From Pyrocephalus nanus (Eukaryota > Chordata > Aves > Passeriformes > Tyrannidae), in assembly GCA_038380795.1 (NCBI GenBank), contig CM076266.1, positions 39,330,425 through 39,394,424 of the forward strand: a stretch of 64,000 nt of DNA. Reading direction: 5' to 3'. Shown here in pieces: positions 37,396 to 48,942 of this stretch. How positions within the stretch are numbered: position 1 is the stretch's first letter; the number at the start of each line of letters is the position of its first letter. The position numbers and the translations under genes were made by a program. The notes beneath the pieces are model-generated. The model was not told where the DNA came from. It did not search any database and saw nothing but the letters and a program-made list of their open reading frames with translations.

Positions 37396-37816
37396 TCATA
37401 GAATCACAGAATCATTTCGGTTGGAAAAGGCCTCTAAGATCATCAAGTCCAACCTTCAACAAATCACCACCTTGTCAATTGGACCATGGCACTAAGTACC
37501 ATGTCCAGTTGCTTCCTGAACATCTCCAGGGATGGTGACTCCACCACCTTCCTGGGAGGTTCCAATGCTAAACAACCCTTTTCATTAAGAAATTCTTCCT
37601 GATGTCCAACCTGAATCTCCCCTGGTTCAGCTGGAGGCTATGTTCTCTCGTCCTGCCACTTGTTACTTCTGAGAAGAGGCCAGTGCCTACCTGGCTACAA
37701 CTTCCTTTCAGGTAGTTGTAGAGAGTGATAAGGTAACTCCTATAGCCTGGTAATCAGCTAAACAACTCCAGCTCCCTCAGCCACCATTCGTACAACTTGC
37801 TCTCCAGACCCTTCAA
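37396..37816 (-). mobile_element. CR1 LINE 3' UTR fragment, minus strand
   Basis: It begins with the inverted tail TCATAGAATCACAGAATCAT, then CGGTTGGAAAAGGCCTCTAA, ATCATCAAGTCCAACCTTCA, ATCTCCAGGGATGGTGACTC, GAAATTCTTCCTGATGTCCA and TTTCAGGTAGTTGTAGAGAG. It is cut near CTCTCCAGACCCTTCAAC. This is the GGAAAAG.CCT..AAGTCCAACC subtype, the same as the piece at 34.3 kb but better preserved. Confidence 0.94.
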
Positions 37817-39699
37817 CACAACATACATGATTCTGAATTTCTCTTGGTGTTTGACAAGATGCCAAAACACACAACAACGCTTCTAGAATCAGGTGTTTTG
37901 TGCATTTCTAACCTTCCAAGCCCGAATAGCAGTGCCCCATCAATGCCAGTCATGAAACCTGACACAGAACTCCCTGCAGAGCATCAGAAGTGCTCGAGGT
38001 TCTGGGAGCAGAAGCACAGCCTACAGGGAAACATGATAGAAGGTTTGGGAAGGGAATCTTACATGTGCTATGCCCTTGCTAGTGTCAGTGGGAACAAGAT
38101 TGATCAGTGTGGCCTGATTGTGATCAGATACACCAGCACAAATCATTAGGTGGCATTCTAAGAAGACAAAAATCCATTCCTAGAGGCATCCAAATATTTG
38201 GTGTCATACTAGGATTAATAGCTCTAATTGCCAGGAACAAAGACCACATGTGATTAAACACAGATATGGTCTCTTCCACAGAGACTTCATATCTCCCATC
38301 ATTTCTCATAGCTGTGGGAAGAAAACAGGCTGCACTACAGGATCATGGATAGCTCTAGGTTTCTATTCTGGCTTCAGAGGATGAGCATTTCCATAGTATG
38401 CACTGAAAGACATCCAATAGCCCCTGATTTCTGTAGTCCCATGATTAGTTCCTTGAGGAGATTTGGCTATTATATCTTGAAAGAAATTCTTGTCACCACT
38501 GCTTGAATAGAATTTAGCCCTTAAACTGACTGAGCTATGAAAATGGCTTTCAGAAAGGCCATTGCAAAAGAAATGGTGTCCTTGAAAGCTGAAGAATCCT
38601 AAGAGCATTGTACTGATAACAGAATCAGAACTGTAGCAGGAAAAAAAAAAAAAAAAAGGAAAAAAACCAAAACAACTTATTCTATGGAAATCTTTATGAA
38701 CAGAGACTCCCACACCTCCCCACATGTCAGACAGTATCATGCATACTCTGTTTTACGTACTCACAAACAGAGCATGAGAGATTGGTATGAAGCCAGCTTT
38801 ATGGATCCTGTGAGAAAAAAAAATCTGGTCTTTAGTGATAGCTACTGAAGGCATGTATACCCCACAGCAGGAATATAGCTCTGGTTTATCTCTTGCAAAT
38901 GGAGCTGTTGAAGTCGATAGTGGAAATATCTTTTTTCTGAGATATTTTTCTGCCTTGAAATTGTCAGTGAACAAATTTACTCGTTAAAAATACTTGAATG
39001 TTAGTTTGTGTAGATACATTTCAGACCTGGAATTAGTTGTAAACTCTTTTCTGGCAGGATTGACTCTTGTAGCCAGATTTCAGCTTCTAAATTGAACTGA
39101 GAGCCCTCTCATCCAGCATGTAGCTGTGTGCGCAGGTCTTGAGAAGCTTTTTAGGGTGACCAAAACCACCTAAATTTTAAGAAGGAATAACAAAGGCCAG
39201 TCTTTGAGCATTGGGCACCTGCTAAATGGCAGAATTGTCCTTGACAGATTGGCACCCACAGTTTTATTCATCCTGAAGGCTTGTCTACCCAAGAGAAGGT
39301 GAGCCTTTCATAGCAACTATTTGATTAGCTGTCACTGCTGACTAGCCAGAGCTTCATGTAAGAGATAACAAGTGTTCAGTGATAATCAAACATCGTCAGT
39401 AGCTCAGCTTGAGAAATTACAGGCTTTATATACTATATGAAGTTGCAAAATTACATGTGCATTTTAAATTGTGTTGAGAAAATTAGCATTTGTGTTGACT
39501 GGACATTTTTCCAGATGAAAATGTGACCTTCCTGTGAGCTAGCAACAGGTAAAACATCTCATCATAAAATCTCAAATGTACCATGCATTGCTGGCCCAGT
39601 GCCTGTAAAGGAAGAAGAAACAAAACAGTCAAAACAGAATTATAGAACTTATAGATGCACTCATTTTGTATTAAAGGTTGTTATTTTAAATGTACTGAA
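37817..39699. other. Non-coding stretch, no gene recognised
   Basis: It holds an A17 run at 38641 and otherwise unique-looking AT-rich DNA. Frames of 101 and 125 codons (37844-38149 plus, 38363-38740 minus) have no recognisable motif. The second is filled by translated poly-A (a run of Phe). Confidence 0.5.
38641..38657. repeat. Poly(A) run, 17 bases
   Basis: An uninterrupted A17 followed by GG and A7. It is simple sequence with no retrocopy recognised beside it. Confidence 0.95.
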
Positions 39700-39798
39700 T
39701 TTGGGCAACCTGATCTAGTGGGTGGCATCCCTGCCCATGACAGGGGGTGTTGGAACTAGATGATTTTTAAGAATCCTTACAACTCAAACCATTCTATG
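39700..39798 (+). mobile_element. CR1 LINE terminal fragment, plus strand
   Basis: About 100 bp only: GGGCAACCTGATCTAGTGGG, GGCATCCCTGCCCATGACAG, GTTGGAACTAGATGATTTTT and the tail AAACCATTCTATGATCTT. This is an extremely 5'-truncated CR1. Confidence 0.9.
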
Positions 39799-41923
39799 AT
39801 CTTAAATATCAGCCCTGGGAGAAAAGAAGTAGTACTACATCTATAAATTTATATATAAATGTCATGGCTTAAGTAGATAATCATATAATCAATACAGAAT
39901 GACCTGAGGCACTCAGATACACCTCACAAATGTCAACTCTCACAAAAACTCTGTGATATAGAGAAAAACACCCTCATCTCCCTTTTATAGGGGGGCAATC
40001 GACATCTCCAGAGTCAGGGGCCAGGATTCACCTTCCTGACCATCAGATCTTTGAGCATTATGTGGCCAAGTGCAGAGACAAGCAGCTCCAAAATAGGAGT
40101 TGGTCTTTAAGTAAAAGGGACTTCCAGAGATTATGCTCTTTGTTGAAGCAACTCATTTAGGCCCTTAATTACACCTCATGAATTTCAACCTGAAAGGCTT
40201 TCCAAAGCGATAGGAGCATTATGGTCTTACAAACAGGAAAACACAGTTTTTCCAGTCTCCAATACTTTATTTATTGTTTCTTTCCACAAAAAAAACCCTA
40301 GATTTCTTTAGTTTTCCTCTCTTTTTTTCCTTAATTGTGTTTCTCATCCAAATACAAAGCAGACAAATAGATTTAGCATTTAGTTCTCCTCTGTTATGAC
40401 TGTACAGACTCTCTGCTGGAATTATTCATGCGAGAGTAGAAAAATGATTTTAAACTTTTGCTGTTACTAGTCTCTGACTTTTTCACAAAGTATTTGCTTT
40501 GAAGGATTTGTTACTAGCTTCTTAGAGAAAATATACAGATCCAGAAATGGTGGTTTGTTTTCAGCTGCCAGCTTTTAAGTAAACTTCTTCAAGGTGTTGG
40601 CTTGTAAGCAGCAATGAACTGGAACCTACCTCCAGCGCACTTCAGTTCTCAAACCTGCATCTCAGACCTGCAATGAATGCATTTCTCTGCTTCTTCTAAC
40701 AAGAGGGCCACATATGCTAAGACTGAGTACAGTTACTGTTGACCATCTCCTCATGCACAGCAGGATCCCCTGGAGTGACCTTTTCAAAAATCCCTGAAAC
40801 ATGCACATGCCATTGTCAGTATTTTAAATGTGTTTCATACCACAATAGAATAATTCAGGTTAGAAGGGACAAAGAAGAGTGATGTTTCTCAAAGGCTTTT
40901 TCTTTCACAGATTTTTGGAAAGGGATCCTATAATAGCAGGAGAAGGACCTACCCCACTGTCCCTTTAAACACGGTATGAATTGAACTCACTAGTGCAACC
41001 ACTTGGCAAAGGGCCCCTGGATGAGTGTTTTTCACTGGACCTCGGACAAGTGTTTTTCACTGTTTGCAAGGAATTGCCTTGGAGCAATTTAGTTCCCTTT
41101 CTTCTTCTATTAGGAGTAATTGCAGTGGGAGTACAGAAGCAGGAACCTCAGGTTCTGACTAAACTCCCATTCAGAGCACAAGCTTTAAACCTAACAAAAA
41201 AAAATGATGGAAGGAGCATTAAAGTTAATTTGCAGCACAAAAGAGCCTTCCAGGAATTTGCAATAAAACATAAAGTGCCTTAGTTGCGGGGTTGCTTACA
41301 AATCTAGGAGTGCAACAGGGAGGCAAAATGGAATTGGAATTACCCTATTCTCTTCAATAATGAAGGGTCCAAGCGTGGGCAAGAAATTGTGCTGCAGTGC
41401 CCCATTCCCCCTTTTACAAAACCCAGCTTTGTTGCTTTGATACTATTTGCATGAGAGTAGTTTCTTCCACTGTTTATTCTATCTTTTTTAAGGGTATTTT
41501 CCTGATGAAGTACTGAGAACTGTGCATTAAAAACTGAAGCTCCCAGAAGACAAGGAGATCACAGAGTAATACATCCACAAATATATCTAACTTTTGTAAA
41601 AGGCAAGAAATTTGATATGTTTTGTGGGTTAAGAAATAAACAAGCATTCATAATCTGTGTAAATCATACTGCTTTCTAAAGGACTGAGACAAAATTCACA
41701 GCCTTTCCACCCCAGCAGACCAACTTGGAAATCAAGACTAAGTGTTATTATTCCTAAAATAATAAGAATAATTTGAAATAACTAAAGTGAGTAATCTAAA
41801 ACTATTATGAAAAATTTTGAAATAATTAGAAAGATTAGGCATAATATAAATATTCCAATTATTTTCTTATATTATGAATAGCATAATTATTCCTAAGATA
41901 ATAGATTTCCTAAAACATAGGAG
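39799..41923. other. Non-coding stretch, no gene recognised
   Basis: It includes a possible CR1 tail relic (40849-40870) and a short direct repeat at 41024-41062. The 100-codon plus-strand frame at 40981-41283 has no recognisable motif. The end of the region (41740-41990) is strongly AT-rich. Confidence 0.5.
40849..40870 (-). mobile_element. Possible CR1 tail relic, minus strand
   Basis: AATAGAATAATTCAGGTTAG then AAGGGAC resembles the inverted CR1 3' terminus (tail plus GGTTGGAAGGGAC). Only about 25 bp match, so this may be chance. Confidence 0.35.
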
Positions 41924-41949
41924 ATCTCTCTCTATATATAGAGAGAGAT
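41924..41949. repeat. Perfect 26-bp palindrome in a CT/TA/GA microsatellite
   Basis: ATCTCTCTCT, then ATATATA in the centre, then GAGAGAGAT. The whole 26 bp equals its own reverse complement. It lies in a compound CT-TA-GA/GATA microsatellite that continues to about 41970. Confidence 0.95.
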
Positions 41950-41970
41950 AGATAGATATAGATATATAGT

Positions 41971-44559
41971 GCTCCCTAAATAAGATATCTATAATCATTA
42001 ATTATAGTCAAATGTAACCAGTTAGAAACCTTTTAAAATCCTTCTCAGTCTTATTAGGAATTATTCCCTGCTGGTGCAAATTATGGCCTGTTTTGGGGTA
42101 ATTTTGTGGTTCACCAACTCATTTCATTTAGGCAATTCAACAGCCATCAAAAGCAGCAACATCTGAATGAAGCATATAATCCTCAAGTGAAAAGCAACAC
42201 ATGCCATTTTCAACCTCCTTAGCCATCTGGTCTCTCATCACCAGATTATTTTTAATATTCACAGACCACAGTGATAAAAACTGCTTGGGGAATAGAGAAA
42301 AAGGTAATTAATTAACATGATCCAAACTACTTTTTTGCTACATGGAGGACACTGATTGTTTAATTAACATTTTGCTTGATTGTTCTGAAAGGCTGGAGGG
42401 ATTATTATCTGAACTTAACTACCAGCATTTCATAAAGCACTACATACTCTGACCATAAGTGTTTACAAAATGATGAACTAATGCAATACCTCTGTCTGGT
42501 GTATAAGTTTGTTACTCCTGATTAGGTGTCCCTTGAAGAAGAACGCCACAACAAAGCTTAGGATGGTAATAACACAGTGGGCACTCAAAAGGATCAACAT
42601 AAGTGCATTTCTAAAACCAAAATGAAGAAGCAATGTGCCATTTTCTGCTCCTCTGGAACCACCACACGCAAGGTAAGTGCTGCTCAGATGCCTAGATGGG
42701 ACCAAAGCATGATCACATGCACGTGTGTGTGTGTGTGTGTGTGTGCATGCGAGCGTGTGTGTGCAGACCACACGTGCTGCAGACCACACGATCTGCACCA
42801 AAATATCACAGGGCAGCAGAAACTGCAGGTCATGGGTGTAGTGTTGTTCTAGGAGGTCACCTAGGGAAAAGTCGAAGGTTGGACCTGAACCAGGAGAGAC
42901 TACCATGGATGGAGCAGTAGTCATTAATGGGATATGAACATTCAGGGCCAGACAGATCACAGAAATACCTCCTGCTGGGGCTCTCGGCCACTCCTGGACA
43001 CACACAACCTGAAGGGGTCCAGCCTGTGATGGGCATGGATCTCATCTGGCAAAAATCTTTGCATGCCTTTGCACTTATAGCCCACCATCAGATGAGGAAA
43101 AGCGACCCTGATGCTCACGCACAACCCAGGTTAGCGTTTCCTTACAGCCAGAATGTGTGTGTGCCTGAAGGCAAGAAAAGGAAGGGGAGTATGTAGTAGC
43201 TCAGTGAAAAGACATGGCAGAGAGTCTGTAGAAGGCTGTCCTGAAATACCTCTGGTGCCCTGGTCATATTGAACTCAACCAAAATCTTATCTATAGGGCC
43301 TGAGTTGATTTCAGGACAGGATCTGGGCACCATGATCATCTCCCTTTACCAGAGCTCCCCAGAGGTACAAAGCAGCAGGCAGCTACTCTACTCACAGCAA
43401 GCCATGTGAACCCAAGGGGAATTTCCTTCTGCTCCAGACTCCTCTCCATCTCCTGGAAGGATCCAGTCTCTCCTCCAGACCTTTCTCTTGACAGGACACC
43501 TTCTCTTTGTTTTCCCCGGCCACGGCAGAGGTGAACTGCGCCTTGCAGAGAGTGAGGGGCCAGACTGACAACTTGGGGTGTGATCCAACATGGGCAAATG
43601 AGAGAACAAGCTACAGTAGCCAGTGGGTGCTAAAATCAGAGAAGGCACCCAACCCACGGGATGTGCTCTGGCAGCCTGTGGTGAGCTGCTTGGAAGGTGT
43701 ATGGGATAAGCTGCACTGTCGGGAGCATGGATACATGTATCTCCCAGCCAAGACCGTATTCCAACTGACTGTTTGCATCCAAGCAAGATCCTAGGAATTT
43801 GGAGCCAAATACTGCACAAGAGAGCTGCCTGTCCCTGACAGCCATCACATCAACACCATAGGTCCATGATGTTGCCACCTCCTCTTCTCCTGGGCTTCTG
43901 GAACTCAGCAGACCTCCTTGCTCCGAGCAGACACTGCACACAGCCTCCACTGTTTCCACAGGCTCTGCCACACCTCAGGCTCTGCCTTGCTCTTCAGAGA
44001 TGGATGGGGAGAAGGGGAAGAAGGGTGGCTGTCCTCTCTGGTCTCTTTTAAAATACTGTTGGTAATTTTGGGGTTGAGAGCAGCCTGCAGGAGGCAAATC
44101 TGAAGTCAGATGTGTTTCTTAATGAACTCTTCCATGGCCTAAGTAAGGCACTTCTGGGAAGAACTGATTAGACATAGTAACTCAATTTCAACTACTAAGA
44201 TTAGACAATGATCTAAAGATAGCTATACTTACAAGGCTCTGTGGCATATCAAAGTTAAGTAAGGCAGAAAGGATATATTTGTTAAAAATCAATATTATGA
44301 CAAAGAAGTTAACCACAAGGAGACTGACAAAAAGCTGTACAGCCCTAGGGTGTAGCAAAGTGGTTAGTAATCTGATTCCCTTCAGGGGAAAGGGAATAAA
44401 ATGATTAAATGATCTTTGAAAATAATAAGATCTATGGTCTGAATGCCTAGAATAATGTGATTAATACTTTTTCCTATTTACTATTAATATCCTCCCTGTC
44501 CTTCCCCATCCCCAAAATAGATATTTTAAGCTGAAGAATATAAAATGGAAGTTAAGAGA
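41971..44559. other. Non-coding stretch, with a GC-richer part at 42.9-44.1 kb
   Basis: The first part (42.0-42.4 kb) is AT-rich with GTAATTAATTAACATG and GTTTAATTAACATT. A GT run follows at 42723. From 42.9 to 44.1 kb the DNA is clearly more GC-rich, with overlapping open frames on both strands (up to 143 codons on minus, 43388-43819; up to 95 codons on plus). No domain, CR1 or LTR was recognised there, so frames on both strands most likely reflect low stop density. Confidence 0.45.
42723..42745. repeat. (GT)n microsatellite
   Basis: An uninterrupted 23-base GT run, followed by a shorter impure stretch to 42763. Its antisense translation creates the His-Thr run in a spurious 175-codon minus-strand frame. 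Confidence 0.95.
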
Positions 44560-44809
44560 GGGAAGGGAAGGGAAGGGAAGGGAAGGGAAGGGAAGGGAAG
44601 GGAAGGGAAGGGAAGGGAAGGGAAGGGAAGGGAAGGGAAGGGAAGGGAAGGGAAGGGAAGGGAAGGGAAGGGAAGGGAAGGGAAGGGAAGGGAAGGGAAG
44701 GGAAGGGAAGGGAAGGGAAGGGAAGGGAAGGGAAGGGAAGGGAAGGGAAGGGAAGGGAAGGGAAGGGAAGGGAAGGGAAGGGAAGGGAAGGGAAGGGAAG
44801 GGAAGGGAA
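44560..44809 (+). repeat. Perfect (GGGAA)50 pentanucleotide array
   Basis: Exactly 250 bp of the unit GGGAA repeated 50 times with no substitution or indel visible. It is flanked by AAGAGA on the left and AGATTTGTG on the right. The strand is pure purine on + and pure pyrimidine on -. Neither strand contains a stop codon in any frame of the array, which explains the long open frames crossing it (239 and 120 codons on minus, 96 on plus). Runs of three G separated by two A meet the simple G-quadruplex pattern, and the polypurine tract could form triplex DNA (known sequence rules, not tested here). Such purity implies recent expansion, and copy number is likely variable. Confidence 0.98.
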
Positions 44810-47800
44810 AGATTTGTGAAGTGCAGAGCTGTTGAAGGTGGGCCACTTCTTCTATTCTGTCTCCAAAACTCCTGAATATTTCTCTCATTGCTTTCTGCTC
44901 CCAGACAAAGCCTCCTGTCTTGCACCTGAAGAAGGGAATGGGAGTAGTTGGCTGCTAACCCTAGAGCAAGCAAGAGAAGAAGCAAAATTACAAGACCAAA
45001 CAAAAGTAAAACTGTATGCCCCTTAAATGCCGATAAAACAGTATTTACATGCATGCAGGTGTGTGTTTGTCTGTATGCAGATATAGGTGTATATATACAA
45101 CACAAGCTTGCACACCTGTACATGTGCACACACTGAGCACAGCTAAATGATTGGTATTGGAGGTACAGTTCTGATGTCATAGATTGCTACGCAGTTCTAT
45201 ATGCGGTCAAGTTATGTGATCACTGAAAGGCTTGTGGTTTTCCTACTGCCCTTTAAGAAATACAGCTTCCTCTAGAAAGAGATTTCTGGTTTTGTAAACA
45301 GTCTTTCTGATGCCCCTTTCTGATAGTGTGACTAATGGCTTCATTAGTACAAAAAAGCCTTGATTTCTTTCCATTATGCTCTGATCGATATGTGGTCATC
45401 TGTGTTTGCAGCCTTCTGGCCTGGTTTCATCTTGTGTTTGTTCACTCTAGTGGAAGGGATATATATGAATATGTGCAGATAATCCCTTCTTCACTATGGC
45501 GTTTTGATACCTATTTACAGCAATTGTAAAGGTAGTTGTCAAGCCTATTTCTTTACATCCATTCAGTTCTCTTCAGACTACTACACCTGTGACAACCCCA
45601 GCTGCTGCAAACACCTCTCTGTTTTGCTTTTTGTTGGTGGTGGTGGTTGGTTGGTTTGGTTTTTTTTTTTTTTGTGGGGGGGGTTGGTTTGTTTGTTGTC
45701 TAGGATTTTTTTTTTTTTTGTGGAAAATTCATACAAGTTAACGAGAGCAAATCCTTCCAGAGTGCCTTTGTTCTAGTGAGAAAGCAGTGACTGGTTACAG
45801 GCAGCTGATCAATTGCTGCACGCTAAGAACATCAGTGGATCCCTGGTAACCACCTTTGGGCATGTTCAGACCCACACAAGGTAGCTGGGGAGGCTGCCGT
45901 GCATTTCCCACGGGCCACAGGCACAAAATCGAAGCCTGGCCATTGCTGCAGGGGGTCTGAAAGGCTGCGAGTCCACACCCGGCTTTACCTCACCGCAGCG
46001 TGATCGTCTGTCCCTCCCTTACCACGAGATCGGCTTAGGCAGCGTAACTGTGGGAGGCAGCTTGCCCCAGTCCATCAAGGACACTGGAGAAGCCGTTTTA
46101 TAGAGAGACAGAGTGTCTTGACGGTGCTATGAGCACACACCAGATTTCAATAAATATAATTACTGATTTGTGAACAGATTTGATTGAACTTGTGCCGATT
46201 TAGGTTTAGGTCAGATATTCATGATTGGGACTAAGAGTGTCTTAAATAAAACGGAGACTGTCTACAGAGAAGACTGCAGCAGGGTAACTAAATCAGACCC
46301 AAATCACACATGGAGGCTTGTTTAACTGAGTGAAACTGAGCTGTAAAGCTGACATTAGGCTGTGATTCACACTCATCTTATTTAAAAAAAAAATGCCTTT
46401 TAGTTTGCTACTTCAGTTTTCTTTTCTTCCTATTTGTATCTTCCATCTTCCTATTTTTTCCATCCTTTGCAGCATTTTCCCCTCAGTGGCTCACTGGTAG
46501 GAGAAATGCTGTGCCAATTATCTAATAAAATTCTGGCAGAAATTCAATCACACTCAATATGCATGACATTATAAAAAAATATCTGAATTGAAAAGTCAGG
46601 AATCTGGTTATCCCAATAATGATAAAATATTAGACTTCCTTTTTTTAACACTCTATCCTTCAGAAAGGAGTGGGAAAGGAGATGAAGGTGATTTGGGTAA
46701 ATGCAATTATCCAAATACATTTATGAAAGACAGATCTTTTTCTCCCCACCACCCACCTCCTGTAAGACAGCATATCTTGAGCTCAGCTTGTCAGTACCCA
46801 CAGAGTCACTGCTGACAGTGCAGACTACAGCTGTGGAACACAAAACTGTTTTAAAGAATTTTCCTCGAACTAAAATTGCTGGTGTAACTCACTACTAGGT
46901 GACATACAGTGGTGAAGAGGAGACAACCCAAAGTTTACAGATAGCTGAGTCTGTGATGTGATGGGCACCAGAGAGAAGGTGGGGTTTGTCCAAAAAAACC
47001 ACTGTGTACTCAAGTATTCAATCAGAGATTGTTATTTGTACTTATAAAATACTTCAAGTACAAACACAGCTTACATAGACAAAAAGGGCATGTCAAAATG
47101 GTGCAACTACCAGCCATCACAGCTTTCTGACGCTAAAGAGGTCTTTGCCTGTCCCTGTCCAGCTCTGGGTGAACCTGAGTGCGGGGCTGCCCCAAAAGAA
47201 CCCTGTCTGGGGCCAACTAGGGAAGAGCAAACCCTTCTCCACCCCTCTGAAACCCTTATCTCGCCATACCTGACGAAACATGTGGCCCCAGACAAGAAAC
47301 AGGCAGTTTTGTGGGCAGCGGAAATACCTGTGGTGCTCATGAATGCTGATAGCCCACCTGGTGCAGTGGAGGGGCTTCCCACTTGCTTATGGCACAGCTC
47401 TAGCATGGGGACTGACAGAAACTCCTCTGAAAAGTGTAAAGCTGTTAAGAAAATGTCAGAAAAAGACAGCTCAGTGACCACATTTTTCAATCTTAACTGG
47501 CAAGTGAAAAGAAACATTAATTGTCTGTTTATGTCATCTCCTCCCACAGCTGACTGATGCAGAACACAGCTTAAGGTGGCATTAAAATGTAAGGTGGGTG
47601 TTATAATTTGCCTGAAGTACTTCAGCAGGTTTTAGGTTTTGTTCCAGAAACTGTCTAAAGATTGCCATTCTACCGATGTCCTTGTAAGTCACCTACGTGC
47701 CCTGCCATTCAGTACGGGAGTGTACAGCCCCATGATTTACACAGCACTTCCAGCAATGACAGTGCTGAGTACACGATGTTCATTGTTTTGCATAAAAAAG

Positions 47801-48942
47801 CATATCAGAGGTGGGCAAGTATCAGTCTGGTGCTCTGCAAACCTCAGAGCCAAATTCTGCCTCAGTTTGATCAATGCCTCCCACCCGCACCCTGCTTTCA
47901 CCTCTGTGGGAGCCATGCATAAGCAGTGATGCTCAGGCTGTAGAGGCTGGTGCCCACCATGCCCTTCTGGAAGTCGATTTCCAAATTCCTATTTAAAAAC
48001 ACTCCTTAAAGAGTCATGTTTCTGGCCTCTTGGCTTAACCTGATTAGTAGAAACATAGCATCTTGCTGCTTTTTTCCCCAGCACTGATGGGTTCTTTGCA
48101 GCTCTTCAAAACCCAAGGATGACTGTGCCTCCTCCTGCAGCACTGAGATGCTCTGGCTGAGTGCCCCAAATCTGCCAGTGCCATGGGAAGTGAGGAGGGT
48201 ACAAAAGAGCAACTTGCAGTAAACCAAAAGCAAGAGTGATCTTTTCCTGTCCCTGAATCACCAGTCCTGCCAGTGCTCACACAAAGGAAACAGCTGCAGC
48301 CACAAATCAGGCAACTTAATGGGTCACTGCACTCTACAAGTATTTCCTTTCAAGCTTTTCTCTAAACAATACAGAAAAAGGTCTGATCACATTCCCTTCA
48401 TTAAGGGGCATAAACGAAGTGAGTAAATCTGCCAAAATATGCCATCCACTCACTGGGCAGCGAGGTGTAACATCCAGATCCTGTTAACATCACTTACAGT
48501 AATATCACCACCAAAAATATTCATGTTTGCAAACTGACTGGTTTTTACAGGCAGATAGGAGGTAATGGGGGGATTTGCAAAAATCCTACTTCATGCAAGT
48601 GTGAAGTCTATTAGATCTAATTATCTCAGTGGCAATAGATTCACAGCACTGTACCCAGAAAGGGGGGAGTGTTTCCCCTGGGGATCACCTGGGGCTGCCC
48701 AGTGCAGTGCTGAGTAGTGGTGCTGTGCCAGCTGAACCGGCACTGATGGGCTTCATCTGCTATAACCATCCTGAAGTTGTGTAAAATTTACTTTCAGCTC
48801 CCTGCTAGGCTGCCTTTCACCATTTCACTGCTGGGCTGGGAGCTGTATTGGCTTTGACAGTTCCCTGGCAAGTGAGCTGCAGGACTGTGTTCTGCCTGCA
48901 AGCAATTCCCACTCCAGGAAATGTTGCATCATCCCCTTGTTT
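44810..48942. other. Non-coding stretch, no gene recognised
   Basis: It holds the GT/T/G-rich tract at 45.62-45.72 kb and a CpG-containing patch at 45.9-46.1 kb. It also holds a pair of fully overlapping sense/antisense frames at 47.09-47.56 kb (155 and 146 codons). None of these matches a family I recognise. Confidence 0.45.
45621..45720. repeat. G/T low-complexity tract with T13, G8 and T14 runs
   Basis: TTTTTGTTGGTGGTGG is followed by GGTTGG repeats, a T run (45660-45673), a G8 run (45676-45683), GTTTGTTTGTT and another T run (45706-45719). It is simple sequence that is probably hard to sequence accurately. Confidence 0.93.

Noticed and set aside
42478..43005. 175-codon minus-strand frame with a His-Thr run
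   Set aside because: It translates the GT microsatellite and has no domain.
43388..43819. 143-codon minus-strand frame in the GC-richer segment
   Set aside because: Frames are open on both strands there and no motif was found. Low stop density explains it.
44461..45180. 239-codon minus-strand and 96-codon plus-strand open frames with Leu-Pro-Phe-Pro-Ser or Gly-Lys-Gly-Arg-Glu repeats
   Set aside because: They are produced by the (GGGAA)n array, which has no stop codon in any frame. The flanks show no coding signal.
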